This document shows, piece by piece, positions 52,180-61,271 of a DNA stretch of 64,000 nt. How positions within the stretch are numbered: the stretch's first letter is position 1; every line of letters starts with the position of its first letter. The position numbers were made by a program, and so were the translations under genes. The stretch lies in contig CALWBQ010000055.1 of NCBI GenBank assembly GCA_944376125.1, positions 1-64,000 on the forward strand, read 5' to 3'. This stretch comes from an uncultured Lachnospiraceae bacterium (lineage in GTDB: Bacteria > Bacillota > Clostridia > Lachnospirales > Lachnospiraceae). The notes beneath the pieces are model-generated. The model saw only the letters and a list, made by a program, of their open reading frames with translations. It had not been told where the DNA came from and did not search any database.

Positions 52180-53331
52180 ATGGATTATATTACAACTACG
52201 TTGGGTAATCTTCTTCAGCAGACGGCTTTTGCAAATCTGACCTGGGGCAACTTTGTCATGATTGCGGTGGCGTTTATCTTCCTTTACCTGGCAATCAAAA
52301 AGGGATTTGAGCCGCTGCTCCTGCTGCCGATCTCCTTCGGCATGCTGCTGGTCAATATCTATCCTGATATTATGCAGTCTGTAGATGACTCAACAAATGG
52401 AATCGGGGGGCTTTTATATTATTTCTATAAGCTGGATGAATGGAGCATCCTGCCGTCCCTGATCTTTATGGGCGTGGGTGCCATGACTGATTTCGGCCCC
52501 CTCATTGCCAACCCCGCCAGCTTCCTGATGGGCGCGGCGGCTCAGCTGGGTATCTATGGCGCATACTTCCTGGCAATCTTCATGGGATTTAATGACAAGG
52601 CTGCTGCGGCAATTTCCATCATCGGCGGCGCTGACGGCCCCACTTCGATCTTCCTGGCAGGAAAGCTGGGCCAGACGGAATACCTGGGACCCATCGCTGT
52701 TGCCGCATATTCTTATATGGCGCTGGTCCCCATTATCCAGCCGCCGATTATGAAACTTCTGACAACAGAAGAAGAGCGGAAAATTAAAATGGAGCAGCTT
52801 CGCCCTGTTTCAAAGCTGGAGAAGATCCTGTTCCCCATTATCGTAACCGTTGTGGTCTGCCTGATTCTTCCTACGACAGCTCCCCTGGTCGGCATGCTGA
52901 TGCTGGGCAACCTGTTCCGGGAATCCGGCGTAGTGGATCAGCTGACAGAGACCGCTTCCAACGCTCTGATGTACATCGTGGTTATCATTCTGGGAACTTC
53001 TGTTGGTGCTACCACCAGCGCAGAGGCATTCTTAAAGATGGATACCATTAAGATCGTCATCCTGGGACTGGTCGCATTCGCTCTGGGCACTGCCGGCGGC
53101 GTCTGGCTGGGAAAGATTATGTGCAAGGTGACTCACGGGAAGGTAAATCCGCTGATCGGATCGGCAGGCGTGTCTGCAGTTCCCATGGCGGCCCGGGTGT
53201 CCCAGAAGGTTGGTTCGGAGGCTGATCCTACGAACTTCCTGCTGATGCACGCAATGGGACCCAATGTGGCCGGCGTAATCGGTACAGCGGTGGCTGCCGG
53301 TACGTTTATGGCAATCTTTGGGGTTAAATAA
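52180..53331 (+). CDS. Na+-transporting decarboxylase beta subunit (OadB/MmdB/GcdB family)
   Basis: A 383-residue integral membrane subunit. It decarboxylates carboxybiotin and uses the free energy to export Na+. About nine to eleven membrane helices are predicted. Conserved parts are LISFGMLLVNI-like PISFGMLLVN near residue 48, ISIIGGADGPTSIFLAGKL near 145 and, near the end, GSAGVSAVPMAARVSQKVG, which contain the residues known to take part in Na+ and H+ binding in the family. A GGAGG stands before the ATG at 52180. The gene follows the biotin carrier by 41 bases. Confidence 0.94.
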   Translation: MDYITTTLGNLLQQTAFANLTWGNFVMIAVAFIFLYLAIKKGFEPLLLLPISFGMLLVNIYPDIMQSVDDSTNGIGGLLYYFYKLDEWSILPSLIFMGVGAMTDFGPLIANPASFLMGAAAQLGIYGAYFLAIFMGFNDKAAAAISIIGGADGPTSIFLAGKLGQTEYLGPIAVAAYSYMALVPIIQPPIMKLLTTEEERKIKMEQLRPVSKLEKILFPIIVTVVVCLILPTTAPLVGMLMLGNLFRESGVVDQLTETASNALMYIVVIILGTSVGATTSAEAFLKMDTIKIVILGLVAFALGTAGGVWLGKIMCKVTHGKVNPLIGSAGVSAVPMAARVSQKVGSEADPTNFLLMHAMGPNVAGVIGTAVAAGTFMAIFGVK

Positions 53332-53348
53332 TGAAGGAGGAGAAGAAA

Positions 53349-54761
53349 ATGGCAGAAGTAAATAAAAAGCCGGTAAAGATCGTGGAGACCGTCCTTCGTG
53401 ACGCTCACCAGTCTCTGCTGGCAACTCGTATGACAACGGAGCAGATGCTGCCGATCGTAGATAAAATGGATAAAGTTGGCTACCACGCAGTAGAGTGCTG
53501 GGGCGGGGCTACCTTTGACGCCTGCCTGCGTTTCTTAAAGGAGGATCCCTGGGACAGACTGAGAAAGCTGAGAGACGGCTTTAAAAATACCAAGCTCCAG
53601 ATGCTTTTCAGAGGTCAGAATATCTTAGGGTACAATCATTATGCAGACGATGTGGTAGAGTATTTCGTTCAGAAGTCCATCGCCAACGGCATTGATATTA
53701 TCCGTATCTTTGACTGCCTCAATGATATCCGCAATCTGGAGACTGCAGTGAAGGCTACCAAGAAGGAAAAGGGTCATGCCCAGATCGCCCTGTGCTACAC
53801 CCTGGGCGATGCCTACACTCTGGACTACTGGAAGGATATTGCAAAGAGGATCGAAGACATGGGGGCGGATTCTCTGTGCATTAAGGATATGGCGGGCCTT
53901 CTGACCCCCTACAAGGCAGCAGAGCTGGTACAGGCATTGAAGGAGGGAACCAGTATTCCTATTGATCTTCATACCCACTATACCTCCGGTGTGGCTTCTA
54001 TGACATACCTGAAGGCAGTGGAAGCCGGCTGTGATATCATCGACTGTGCAATGTCACCTCTGGCTTTGGGCACCAGCCAGCCGGCAACAGAAGTGATGGT
54101 TGAGACTTTCAGGGGAACCCCCTATGACACTGGCTACGATCTGAACCTCCTGGCTGAGATTGCCGACTATTTTACCCCGATCCGCGAGGAGGCTTTAAAG
54201 AGCGGCCTGCTGAATCCCAAGGTTTTGGGTGTCAACATCAAGACTCTTCAGTACCAGGTGCCAGGCGGAATGTTGTCCAACCTTGTAAGCCAGCTGAAGG
54301 AGGCTGGAAAAGAGGACAAATATCAGGAAGTTCTGGAGGAAATTCCGAGAGTGCGGAAAGACTTTGGAGAACCGCCGCTGGTCACCCCGTCTTCTCAGAT
54401 CGTCGGCACCCAGGCTGTTATGAATGTGCTGGCCGGCGAGCGGTATAAGATTGTTCCTAAGGAATCCAAGAAGATCATGCTGGGTGAATTTGGTCAGACA
54501 GTCAAGCCGTTCAACCCAGAGGTCCAGAAGAAGATCATTGGGGATGAAAAACCGATTACCTGCAGACCTGCTGATCTGATTCCGCCGCAGCTTCCTCAGT
54601 TTGAAAAAGAATGTGCTCAGTGGAAACAGCAGGATGAGGATGTGCTGTCCTATGCATTGTTCCCTGCAGTGGCAAAAGAGTTTTTCCAGTACCGGGAAGC
54701 TCAGCAGACGAAGATCGACCCTGCGGCGGCTGACAAGGAAAACAAGGCTTATCCTGTATAA
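53349..54761 (+). CDS. Oxaloacetate decarboxylase alpha/pyruvate carboxylase-type carboxyltransferase (5S-like), no biotin domain
   Basis: A 470-residue carboxyltransferase of the HMGL-like family. Metal and active-site motifs are LRDAHQS near residue 19, FRGQNILGY near 86, CIKDMAGLL near 181 (with the Lys that is carboxylated in relatives) and DLHTHYTSG near 206. The conserved carboxylase domain follows to about residue 450. The usual C-terminal biotin domain of OadA is absent, so it resembles the 5S subunit of transcarboxylase. It would use oxaloacetate/pyruvate with the free carrier of this operon. The ATG at 53349 follows GGAGGAGAAG and the operon ends with a terminator. Confidence 0.92.
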   Translation: MAEVNKKPVKIVETVLRDAHQSLLATRMTTEQMLPIVDKMDKVGYHAVECWGGATFDACLRFLKEDPWDRLRKLRDGFKNTKLQMLFRGQNILGYNHYADDVVEYFVQKSIANGIDIIRIFDCLNDIRNLETAVKATKKEKGHAQIALCYTLGDAYTLDYWKDIAKRIEDMGADSLCIKDMAGLLTPYKAAELVQALKEGTSIPIDLHTHYTSGVASMTYLKAVEAGCDIIDCAMSPLALGTSQPATEVMVETFRGTPYDTGYDLNLLAEIADYFTPIREEALKSGLLNPKVLGVNIKTLQYQVPGGMLSNLVSQLKEAGKEDKYQEVLEEIPRVRKDFGEPPLVTPSSQIVGTQAVMNVLAGERYKIVPKESKKIMLGEFGQTVKPFNPEVQKKIIGDEKPITCRPADLIPPQLPQFEKECAQWKQQDEDVLSYALFPAVAKEFFQYREAQQTKIDPAAADKENKAYPV

Positions 54762-54790
54762 GCCTTTGAGACTAGAATATTACGGAATGG

Positions 54791-54833
54791 AAAGCCCGTT
54801 CTCCAGCCCTAAAGGGCTGAGGCGGGCTTTTCG
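54791..54833 (+). terminator. Intrinsic terminator of the decarboxylase operon
   Basis: The outer stem AAAGCCCG/CGGGCTTT (54791-54798 with 54823-54830) encloses CAGCCC/GGGCTG, followed by TTC. Confidence 0.85.
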
Positions 54834-54947
54834 ACTGCAATAAAAAATGTTTTCTGTGATATAAATGTTCTGTTGAGAGCAGTGGGCGGGAAATCTTACG
54901 ACTTCATTACAAATTTGGTAAATTGTATGAACTTTCCCCCAAGTTGG

Positions 54948-54977
54948 TTGACATAGGAAGCCTTTTTTCATTATAAT
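54948..54977 (+). promoter_or_regulatory. Promoter of the glucosaminidase-cohesin gene pair
   Basis: TTGACA (54948-54953), an 18-base spacer and TATAAT (54972-54977). A leader of about 125 bases follows with no fold I recognise. Confidence 0.75.
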
Positions 54978-55107
54978 AAACGTGTTGTAATTTTAAGAGA
55001 ATGATTTGTGCAGAATGAAAAATGCTCTGTCTGACCGGAAGAGAGGTGCTGCCGCGGCTGTTTTCCTCTTTTCGGGACGTAGATTGAGATGTTACAGGAG
55101 ATAGAAA

Positions 55108-57348
55108 ATGAAAAGAAAAACGTGGAAGAGGGCAGCGGCTCTCGGGCTGGGGGTTTTCATGGCGGTGGAGACGCCATGGGCAGCCTTGGAGTCTCTGGGA
55201 AGATGGAATCCTGCGGCAGTCGCTCAGGCTTATACAGAGCGAAGCGCTACAGTCAAAGCTACATCTCTTAATATACGGAGCGATGCGGGGACCAGTTACA
55301 GCGTGGTGGCGCGGCTCACATATGGCACAGCGGTTACAGTAATTGGAGAAAAACAGGCCAGTGACGGTGTCCTCTGGTACCAGGTGCGCTTCAGCGGGAG
55401 CGGAGGCAGCCAGCAGACAGGGTATGCGTCCAGCCAGTACATAAAATTTCCTGTCACTTACTCGGCAGATGCTGATTTTGAGGCGTATCTGGATGCACAG
55501 GGATTTCCGGAATCATACCGGGCAGGGCTGAGGGAGCTGCACGCTCTGTATCCGTCCTGGATTTTTACTGCCCAGCATACCGGCTTGGACTGGGAGACGG
55601 CTATCGAGAATGAGAGCGTCATTACCCGCAATCTGGTGGCCAGCAGCAGTATCTCATCCTGGAAATCCATTGAGGATGGGGCTTACAACTGGGATACCAG
55701 CACTTGGAATGGATTTGACGGGAGTTCCTGGGTACAGGCTTCGGAAGATATTATCCGGTACTACATGGATCCCAGAAACTTTTTGAATGAAAAATACATA
55801 TTTCAATTTCTTTTGCAGAGCTACAATGCTTCCACCCACTCGGCAGAGGGGCTGGAGAATATGGTTAAGGGAACTTTCTTGGAAAGTACAGCTTCCGGGA
55901 CTGTGTCGAATGGGACGGGAACCGCATCTGGTCAGAACGGGCCAGGGGCAGCTTCCGGCAATTCAGGCAGCAGTGCTTCTGCCGGAGGACCAGGGGTATC
56001 AGGAAGCGGCCAGACAGGAACCGCGTCAGAAGGGCCGGGAGCCGGCAACGTTACGGTTGTCCCGGAGGGAAGCGGCAGCCAGAGCACAGGAACTCTTCAG
56101 GAAGGAGAGGTGGTTATGGAGGGCCCCGGCTCTTCAGATACCAGTGCGTCAGGCGTCAGTCTGGTAGGGCCGCAAGCGTCTGTCTCGGTGAAGAAGCGCC
56201 AGCTGCTTGCGGAGGTGGGACCTGGAGTTGGCCTGTCGGGGCCTTCTTCCGGAACGACCATCTATGCGGGGAGTGAGACTGGCCCTACATCTTCGGGGAC
56301 ATCCTCATCCAGCAGCCAGTCTGGAACCTCGGCAGGAACCAGCCCCTCATCCGGCAGCAGATCCTATGTTGACATTATTATGGACGCAGGTGCCCAGTCC
56401 GGCGTCAACCCCTATGTGCTGGCTGCGATGATTATTCAGGAGCAGGGCTCGGCAGGAACCAGCCCAATGATATCCGGAACAGTTTCCGGCTATGAGGGAA
56501 TCTACAACTTCTTTAATGTGGAGGCTTATGAGACCAGCACTATGAGCAAAGTAGCTAAGGGGCTTTCCTATGCGGCTCAGTCAGGCTCCTACAACCGTCC
56601 ATGGAATTCTGTAGAGAAATCCATTATAGGCGGCGCTGTCAACTACGGAGAAAATTACGTCCAGGCAGGGCAGGATACCTTCTATCTAAAGAAGTTCAAT
56701 GTCCAGGGCAGCAATATGTACAAGCATCAGTATATGACCAATGTTCAGGGGGCGGCCTCAGAGGGGGCCAAGATGGCGGAAGCCTACGGAGACGCTTTAA
56801 AGGATACTGCGCTGGAATTTAAAATACCGGTTTATAATAATATGCCGGCAGAGGCCAGCGGGATGCCTTCTGCAGATGGAAGTCCCAACAATAAGCTGTC
56901 TTCCTTGAGCGTCACAGGCTTCACCTTGACGCCAGTATTTAATAAAGATACCGTCAGTTATGATCTGATTGTGAACACGTCTGTCACCTCTGTAGATATA
57001 CAGGCGTCAGCTTTGGAAGGCAACGCTCAGATCAGCGGAGCGGGTACTGTAAACTTGACAGGTTCTAATACAGATGCTAAAGTTACAGTGACGGCGCAGA
57101 ACGGAACAGTCCGGGAGTATGTGATTCACATAGTCCAGACTGCAGACGGTCCTGTAGCCCAGACATCAGGGACATCAGGCCAGACTGCCGGAACCGCTTC
57201 TTCCGGCGGCCCATCAGTCATAACGGCCGGCCCTGGTGAATCCGGCGGAACAGACACCAGCTCCAGCGTTTCAGGCCCCGGGGTCACTACAGTCAGCCCT
57301 GGAGATACGTCTGGACCCGGTGGAAGCAACGTTACGGTGATAAATTAA
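55108..57348 (+). CDS. Secreted SH3b-glucosaminidase with cadherin-like domain
   Basis: A 746-residue exported protein with a signal peptide (about 1-42), an SH3b domain (about 46-113; SLNIRSDAGTSYSVVARL) and an N-terminal part of the glucosaminidase region (about 120-255; HTGLDWETAIENESV). A Gly/Ser/Pro-rich low-complexity stretch follows (about 260-420), then the rest of the endo-N-acetylglucosaminidase domain (about 422-570; GVNPYVLAAMIIQEQG). A cadherin-like beta-sandwich domain (about 595-680) and a Ser/Gly/Pro-rich tail complete it. It should cut glycan strands of peptidoglycan. The long insert in the middle of the enzyme region is unusual. It is co-transcribed with the next gene. Confidence 0.85.
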   Translation: MKRKTWKRAAALGLGVFMAVETPWAALESLGRWNPAAVAQAYTERSATVKATSLNIRSDAGTSYSVVARLTYGTAVTVIGEKQASDGVLWYQVRFSGSGGSQQTGYASSQYIKFPVTYSADADFEAYLDAQGFPESYRAGLRELHALYPSWIFTAQHTGLDWETAIENESVITRNLVASSSISSWKSIEDGAYNWDTSTWNGFDGSSWVQASEDIIRYYMDPRNFLNEKYIFQFLLQSYNASTHSAEGLENMVKGTFLESTASGTVSNGTGTASGQNGPGAASGNSGSSASAGGPGVSGSGQTGTASEGPGAGNVTVVPEGSGSQSTGTLQEGEVVMEGPGSSDTSASGVSLVGPQASVSVKKRQLLAEVGPGVGLSGPSSGTTIYAGSETGPTSSGTSSSSSQSGTSAGTSPSSGSRSYVDIIMDAGAQSGVNPYVLAAMIIQEQGSAGTSPMISGTVSGYEGIYNFFNVEAYETSTMSKVAKGLSYAAQSGSYNRPWNSVEKSIIGGAVNYGENYVQAGQDTFYLKKFNVQGSNMYKHQYMTNVQGAASEGAKMAEAYGDALKDTALEFKIPVYNNMPAEASGMPSADGSPNNKLSSLSVTGFTLTPVFNKDTVSYDLIVNTSVTSVDIQASALEGNAQISGAGTVNLTGSNTDAKVTVTAQNGTVREYVIHIVQTADGPVAQTSGTSGQTAGTASSGGPSVITAGPGESGGTDTSSSVSGPGVTTVSPGDTSGPGGSNVTVIN

Positions 57349-57368
57349 ACTGGGGGATAAAGAGATCT

Positions 57369-59114
57369 ATGAACGCAAAGAGAAAAGGATTTGTTGCCAG
57401 GCTGGCAGCTTTATGGATATTGATTTTGACTGCAGCGGCGGGGATGGCATTCCCTGCCTGGGCGGCAAACGGAAGGATACAGTTCAGTGATCCCAGCGCC
57501 ACGGTAGGCAGCGAGGTCACAGTCAATTTAAAAGTCAGCACCACAGGAGGCGAGAGCCTGAGCAGGGCAACGGTTGCGTTAAAATACGATGCCAACGCCT
57601 TGGAGTTTATCAGCGGGAATGGAGTCAGCGGGGGAGACGGAGTTCTTAACGCAAGCGGTTCTCCGGATTCCAACCAGCCTTCCAGCATCGTGTTTTCCAT
57701 GGTATTTAAGGCAAAGCAGGCAGGTTCCACCCAGATTACGGTGGGCGATGCTGGGGCAGAGGTCTACGATGAGAATGGTGCGGCTGTGACCCTGGATCAT
57801 GTGGGAAATTCTACAGTAACTGTGCAGGCGGTGGAAAACGCATCATCAGATGCATCCCTGGCATCTCTGCAGGTGTCACCGGGAACTCTCACACCGGCTT
57901 TCTCCTCTGATACAGATGCCTACAGCGTCAATGTAGGAACAGATGTAGAACGGCTGACAGTCAATGTTGGTCTGTCTGACCCGAATGCTACTTATACAGT
58001 GACGGGAAATGAAGACCTCCAAATGGGGGAAAATACGGTAGTCTGCCGCGTAACGGCTCAGGATGGACAGACAGTTAGGGATTATACGATCACAGTTGTT
58101 AAGGACGAAAACGGGGCCAGCGCCGGCTCCGCCGGGACTGACAGCACTGCAGAGAGCGTCAGCTTGGAGGCTGCGGCCAAGGCGATTACGATTATTCCGC
58201 TGGATGACGGCGTGACGATACCGGATGGATTCCAGGAGACCACCATTGATATCGACGGACACAAGGTGACTGGATGGATCTGGGCTTCTGATGATACCCC
58301 GGACTACTGTGTATTCTACGGAATGAATTCCGCAGGGGAAAAGAATTTCTATCGCTATGATCTGACAGAGAAGACGATCCAGCGTTACTTCCAGGATCCA
58401 GCTATCGATACCGGAGTGACTATGGAAGAGCATACTGCGGTAGTTAATCAGTATAATGACCTGCTTCACGATTTCCAGATCCAAAGAATTGTTCTGATTG
58501 TGCTGATCGCTGTTGTGCTGGTGCTGTTCGTGCTGGTAATTTATCTGTTGGTGAGGAAGGGAAAGAATCCTCCGTCTGGCGGTGGAAGCAGAAAGAAGGA
58601 GAGCCGTCCCAGTCAGAGAGAATACGATATATTCGAAGAAGATGATGAGGAGGAACCTTACGAGGAGCCGGAAGACCGGTATATGAGAGGCGAAGAGGAC
58701 GATTACGATGATTACGGCGAAATCCAGTTGGAACCTCAGGTCAGAAGACCCAGAACAGCTCCGGCTCAGAGCGCCCGGGAACCCCGCCGCCAGGAGCCGG
58801 TTCGCCAGGAGAGATCCCGGATGTCCGGTGAACGCCGACCGGCCTCTGATCTGGATCAGACTCAAGTTTTGACCCGCCGTCCAGAAGCGCCCAGAGGTAC
58901 ACAGCAGGAGCCTGCACAGGAGAGCCGGACACAGCGCCCGGCCAGCCGCCGGCAGACCCCTCACGGCGCAGGAGCAGCGGGACATCCAGCAGGAAGGCCA
59001 GCTCCGGCAAGCCGTGCTCAGACCTCTCAGCGGCCTGCACAGAAGCCGGTTTCCCAGCCCAGGCAGGAAGAACTGGACGATGACGACTTTGAATTCCTGG
59101 ATATTGATGAGTAA
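57369..59114 (+). CDS. Membrane-spanning cohesin/cadherin-like protein with disordered cytoplasmic tail
   Basis: A 581-residue bitopic membrane protein: signal peptide (about 1-32), a cohesin-like domain (about 35-150; SEVTVNLKVSTTGGESL, ATVALKYDANALEF), a cadherin-like beta-sandwich domain (about 156-243) and a short unrecognised domain (about 265-355). One membrane helix (about 376-398) precedes a cytoplasmic tail of 180 residues. The tail is first acidic (EEDDEEEPYEEPED), then Arg/Pro/Gln-rich, and ends in an acidic FEFLDIDE motif. The outside cohesin could bind a partner such as a dockerin, or sugar. The function is unknown. It follows the glucosaminidase by 20 bases and shares its cadherin-like module. 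Confidence 0.7.
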   Translation: MNAKRKGFVARLAALWILILTAAAGMAFPAWAANGRIQFSDPSATVGSEVTVNLKVSTTGGESLSRATVALKYDANALEFISGNGVSGGDGVLNASGSPDSNQPSSIVFSMVFKAKQAGSTQITVGDAGAEVYDENGAAVTLDHVGNSTVTVQAVENASSDASLASLQVSPGTLTPAFSSDTDAYSVNVGTDVERLTVNVGLSDPNATYTVTGNEDLQMGENTVVCRVTAQDGQTVRDYTITVVKDENGASAGSAGTDSTAESVSLEAAAKAITIIPLDDGVTIPDGFQETTIDIDGHKVTGWIWASDDTPDYCVFYGMNSAGEKNFYRYDLTEKTIQRYFQDPAIDTGVTMEEHTAVVNQYNDLLHDFQIQRIVLIVLIAVVLVLFVLVIYLLVRKGKNPPSGGGSRKKESRPSQREYDIFEEDDEEEPYEEPEDRYMRGEEDDYDDYGEIQLEPQVRRPRTAPAQSAREPRRQEPVRQERSRMSGERRPASDLDQTQVLTRRPEAPRGTQQEPAQESRTQRPASRRQTPHGAGAAGHPAGRPAPASRAQTSQRPAQKPVSQPRQEELDDDDFEFLDIDE

Positions 59115-59127
59115 CTGCATATAAAAG

Positions 59128-59155
59128 AGAATCCCCTCTGTGGGATTCTTTTTTT
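59128..59155 (+). terminator. Terminator after the cohesin-like gene
   Basis: A perfect 8-bp stem AGAATCCC/GGGATTCT (59128-59135 with 59142-59149) with a 6-base loop and a run of T. Confidence 0.88.
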
Positions 59156-59220
59156 AAGTTTACATCCCAGAGAGAATTTGATATACTATTCAATACTTGG
59201 TTGAAACAGGGGAGTGGAGG

Positions 59221-60021
59221 ATGGAAATTTCCTATAAGCTGGAGCATTTTGAAGGCCCTTTGGATCTGCTCCTGCATCTGATTGAAAAAAACAAGATCAA
59301 TATTTATGATATTCCTATAGCAGAGATTACAGACCAGTACCTGGACTATGTAAACCAAATGGAAAAAGAAGATTTGAATGTGGTCAGCGAATTTTTGGTC
59401 ATGGCTGCTACACTTCTGGACATTAAGTCCAGAATGCTTCTGCCTGCGGAGGTAGATGAGGAGACCGGGGAAGAGCAGGATCCCAGAGCGGAGCTGGTAG
59501 CGAGGCTTCTGGAATATAAAAAATATAAATACATGGCTCTGGTGCTCCAGGATCTGGAGGAGGATGCTGGCCAGGTCTTTTATAAAAACCCGACCGTGCC
59601 CCGGGAAGTGGCCCGGTATGAGGCTCCAGTGGATCTGGACAAGCTGCTGGGGGATTTAAATCTGGCGCAGCTTCAGAAAATTTTTCAGCAGGTTATGAGG
59701 CGGAGCGAGGATAAGATTGACCGGGTCAGAAGCAATTTCGGGACCATCCGCAAAGAACCTGTGAGCCTGGAGGAAAAAATCGGCAGTGTAATGTCTTACG
59801 CCAGAAAGCACAGGCACTTCAGCTTCCGCCAGATCCTGGAAAATCAGAAAGACCGGCTGGAAGTAGTGGTGACATTTTTGGCGATATTGGAACTGATGAA
59901 AATTGGAAAGATCTATCTGACACAGGAGCATACCTTTGATGATATGGAGATAGAGACTCTGGAGCCAGAGGGAGAGGAAAGCGAGCTGGATCTGGAGGGC
60001 CTGGATGATTTTGCAAGCTGA
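59221..60021 (+). CDS. scpA: Segregation and condensation protein ScpA
   Basis: A 266-residue kleisin that closes the SMC-ScpAB ring for chromosome compaction and segregation. The N-terminus (LEHFEGPLDLLLHLIEKNKINIYDIPI) is the SMC-neck-binding part, followed by a variable middle. The C-terminal winged helix (about 190-250; SLEEKIGSVMSYARKHRHFSF) binds the SMC cap. The ATG at 59221 is chosen because AGGGGAG (59208-59214) is six bases upstream; an earlier frame start at 59197 would add unrelated residues. It heads the scpA-scpB-dut-TPR-hflX group. Confidence 0.95.
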   Translation: MEISYKLEHFEGPLDLLLHLIEKNKINIYDIPIAEITDQYLDYVNQMEKEDLNVVSEFLVMAATLLDIKSRMLLPAEVDEETGEEQDPRAELVARLLEYKKYKYMALVLQDLEEDAGQVFYKNPTVPREVARYEAPVDLDKLLGDLNLAQLQKIFQQVMRRSEDKIDRVRSNFGTIRKEPVSLEEKIGSVMSYARKHRHFSFRQILENQKDRLEVVVTFLAILELMKIGKIYLTQEHTFDDMEIETLEPEGEESELDLEGLDDFAS

Positions 60022-60042
60022 TAGAATGGAGAAATATCAGAC

Positions 60043-60771
60043 GTGGATGAGAGAGAGACAGAAAAGTCCGGAACAGAGAAGAAAAATCCGAGCGCTGGGG
60101 AGATTGCACCGGTGACGGATGAGAAGGAGCAGGAAGCGGTCGTTGAGGCAGTGCTCTTTACCATGGGGAAATCTGTGGAAATTGGGCAGCTCGCCGCCGC
60201 TTTGGGGCAGGATGCCCAGACGGCGAAGGCGGCGGTAGGGCGTCTGAAAAAGCGGTATGAAGAAGAAAAAAGAGGAATCCAGGTGATTGAGCTGGAAGAC
60301 GCTTTTCAGATGTGCACGCCGTCCAGATATTATCCAAATCTGATTCAGGTGGCGGCAGCGCCGAAAAAGCAGGTATTGACAGAGGTGGTATTGGAGACAC
60401 TGTCTATTATCGCTTACAAACAGCCTATTACCAAGATGGAGATTGAGAAGATCAGAGGTGTAAAGTCGGATCACGCTGTGAACCGGCTGATAGAGTACAA
60501 TCTGGTCTATGAGGCTGGCCGCCTGGATGCCCCTGGCAGGCCGGCGCTTTTTGCCACAACAGAAGAATTTCTGCGCCGGTTTGGTGTGGGCTCACCTCAG
60601 GATCTGCCGGATTTGAATCCGGAACAGGCGGAGGAGATCAAGACGGAAGTGGAAGAAGAACTGCAGCTAAAATTAGATGAGCTGGAGGCAGTGGCATCTG
60701 CCGGTGCAGAGCAGGAAGAAACAGGACAGAAGAATGGAGAGCAAGATGGAGAGGATAGCAAGATTTTATAA
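60043..60771 (+). CDS. scpB: Segregation and condensation protein ScpB
   Basis: A 242-residue partner of ScpA that binds as a dimer through two winged-helix domains. The core runs from EAVVEAVLFTMGKSVEIGQLAAAL near residue 30 to TTEEFLRRFGV near 180, with LETLSIIAYKQPITK near 120 typical of the family. The N-terminal 25 and C-terminal 50 residues are charged and low-complexity. The start is a GTG at 60043, the only start in frame that gives the full N-terminus. Its 3' end overlaps the start of the dUTPase-like gene by 26 bases. Confidence 0.94.
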   Translation: MDERETEKSGTEKKNPSAGEIAPVTDEKEQEAVVEAVLFTMGKSVEIGQLAAALGQDAQTAKAAVGRLKKRYEEEKRGIQVIELEDAFQMCTPSRYYPNLIQVAAAPKKQVLTEVVLETLSIIAYKQPITKMEIEKIRGVKSDHAVNRLIEYNLVYEAGRLDAPGRPALFATTEEFLRRFGVGSPQDLPDLNPEQAEEIKTEVEEELQLKLDELEAVASAGAEQEETGQKNGEQDGEDSKIL

Positions 60772-61270
60772 AGTAAGTTTTGAACGTTTCTGTGCAGACT
60801 GGCAGGAGACCTTTGGAGAGAAGAGCAGGGAGGAGATCAGAGCGGTCTATGACGGAATCCAGCTTCCTATGAGGGCAACGTCAGGATCTGCCGGATACGA
60901 CTTTCATCTTCCGCTGCCGATTGTGCTGCAGCCGGGGGAGACAGTAAAAATACCCACAGCTGTGAGGGCAGAGATCTGTGAGGGCTGGGTTCTTCAGATC
61001 TATCCCAGAAGCAGTCTGGGATTTAAGTACAGAATGCAGATGAATAATACCGTTGGGATTATTGACAGCGATTATTTTTATTCTGATAATGAAGGCCATA
61101 TATTTATTAAGGTCATTAATGCTTCCAGGGAAGGAAAAACCGTGGAACTGCAGAAGGGCATGGCATTTGCCCAGGGAATCTTTCTGCCGTATGGGATTAC
61201 GGAGGATGATGACTGCGAGACACTGCGAAACGGCGGTTTTGGGAGCACAGACCGATTAGCGGAGAGGTAG
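60746..61270 (+). CDS. dut: dUTP diphosphatase (trimeric dUTPase family)
   Basis: A 174-residue dUTPase-like enzyme that hydrolyses dUTP to dUMP, keeping uracil out of DNA. The five motifs are seen: SAGYD near residue 45, PRSSLG near 87, TVGIIDSDYFY near 102, KGMAFAQGIF near 137 and NGGFGSTD near the C-terminus. An N-terminal extension of about 40 residues (FYKVSFERFCADWQETFG) precedes the core. dCTP deaminase is a relative, but the ending favours dUTPase. The ATG at 60746 (GGAGAG upstream) overlaps scpB; an earlier ATG at 60734 is possible. Confidence 0.85.
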   Translation: MERIARFYKVSFERFCADWQETFGEKSREEIRAVYDGIQLPMRATSGSAGYDFHLPLPIVLQPGETVKIPTAVRAEICEGWVLQIYPRSSLGFKYRMQMNNTVGIIDSDYFYSDNEGHIFIKVINASREGKTVELQKGMAFAQGIFLPYGITEDDDCETLRNGGFGSTDRLAER

Positions 61271-61271
61271 G

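Noticed and set aside
58590..59110. Possible frameshift or wrong frame in the Arg/Pro/Gln-rich end of the cohesin-like gene
   Set aside because: The frame is open without stops, composition is that of a disordered tail, and it ends in an ordered acidic motif just before a terminator, so it is read as genuine coding.
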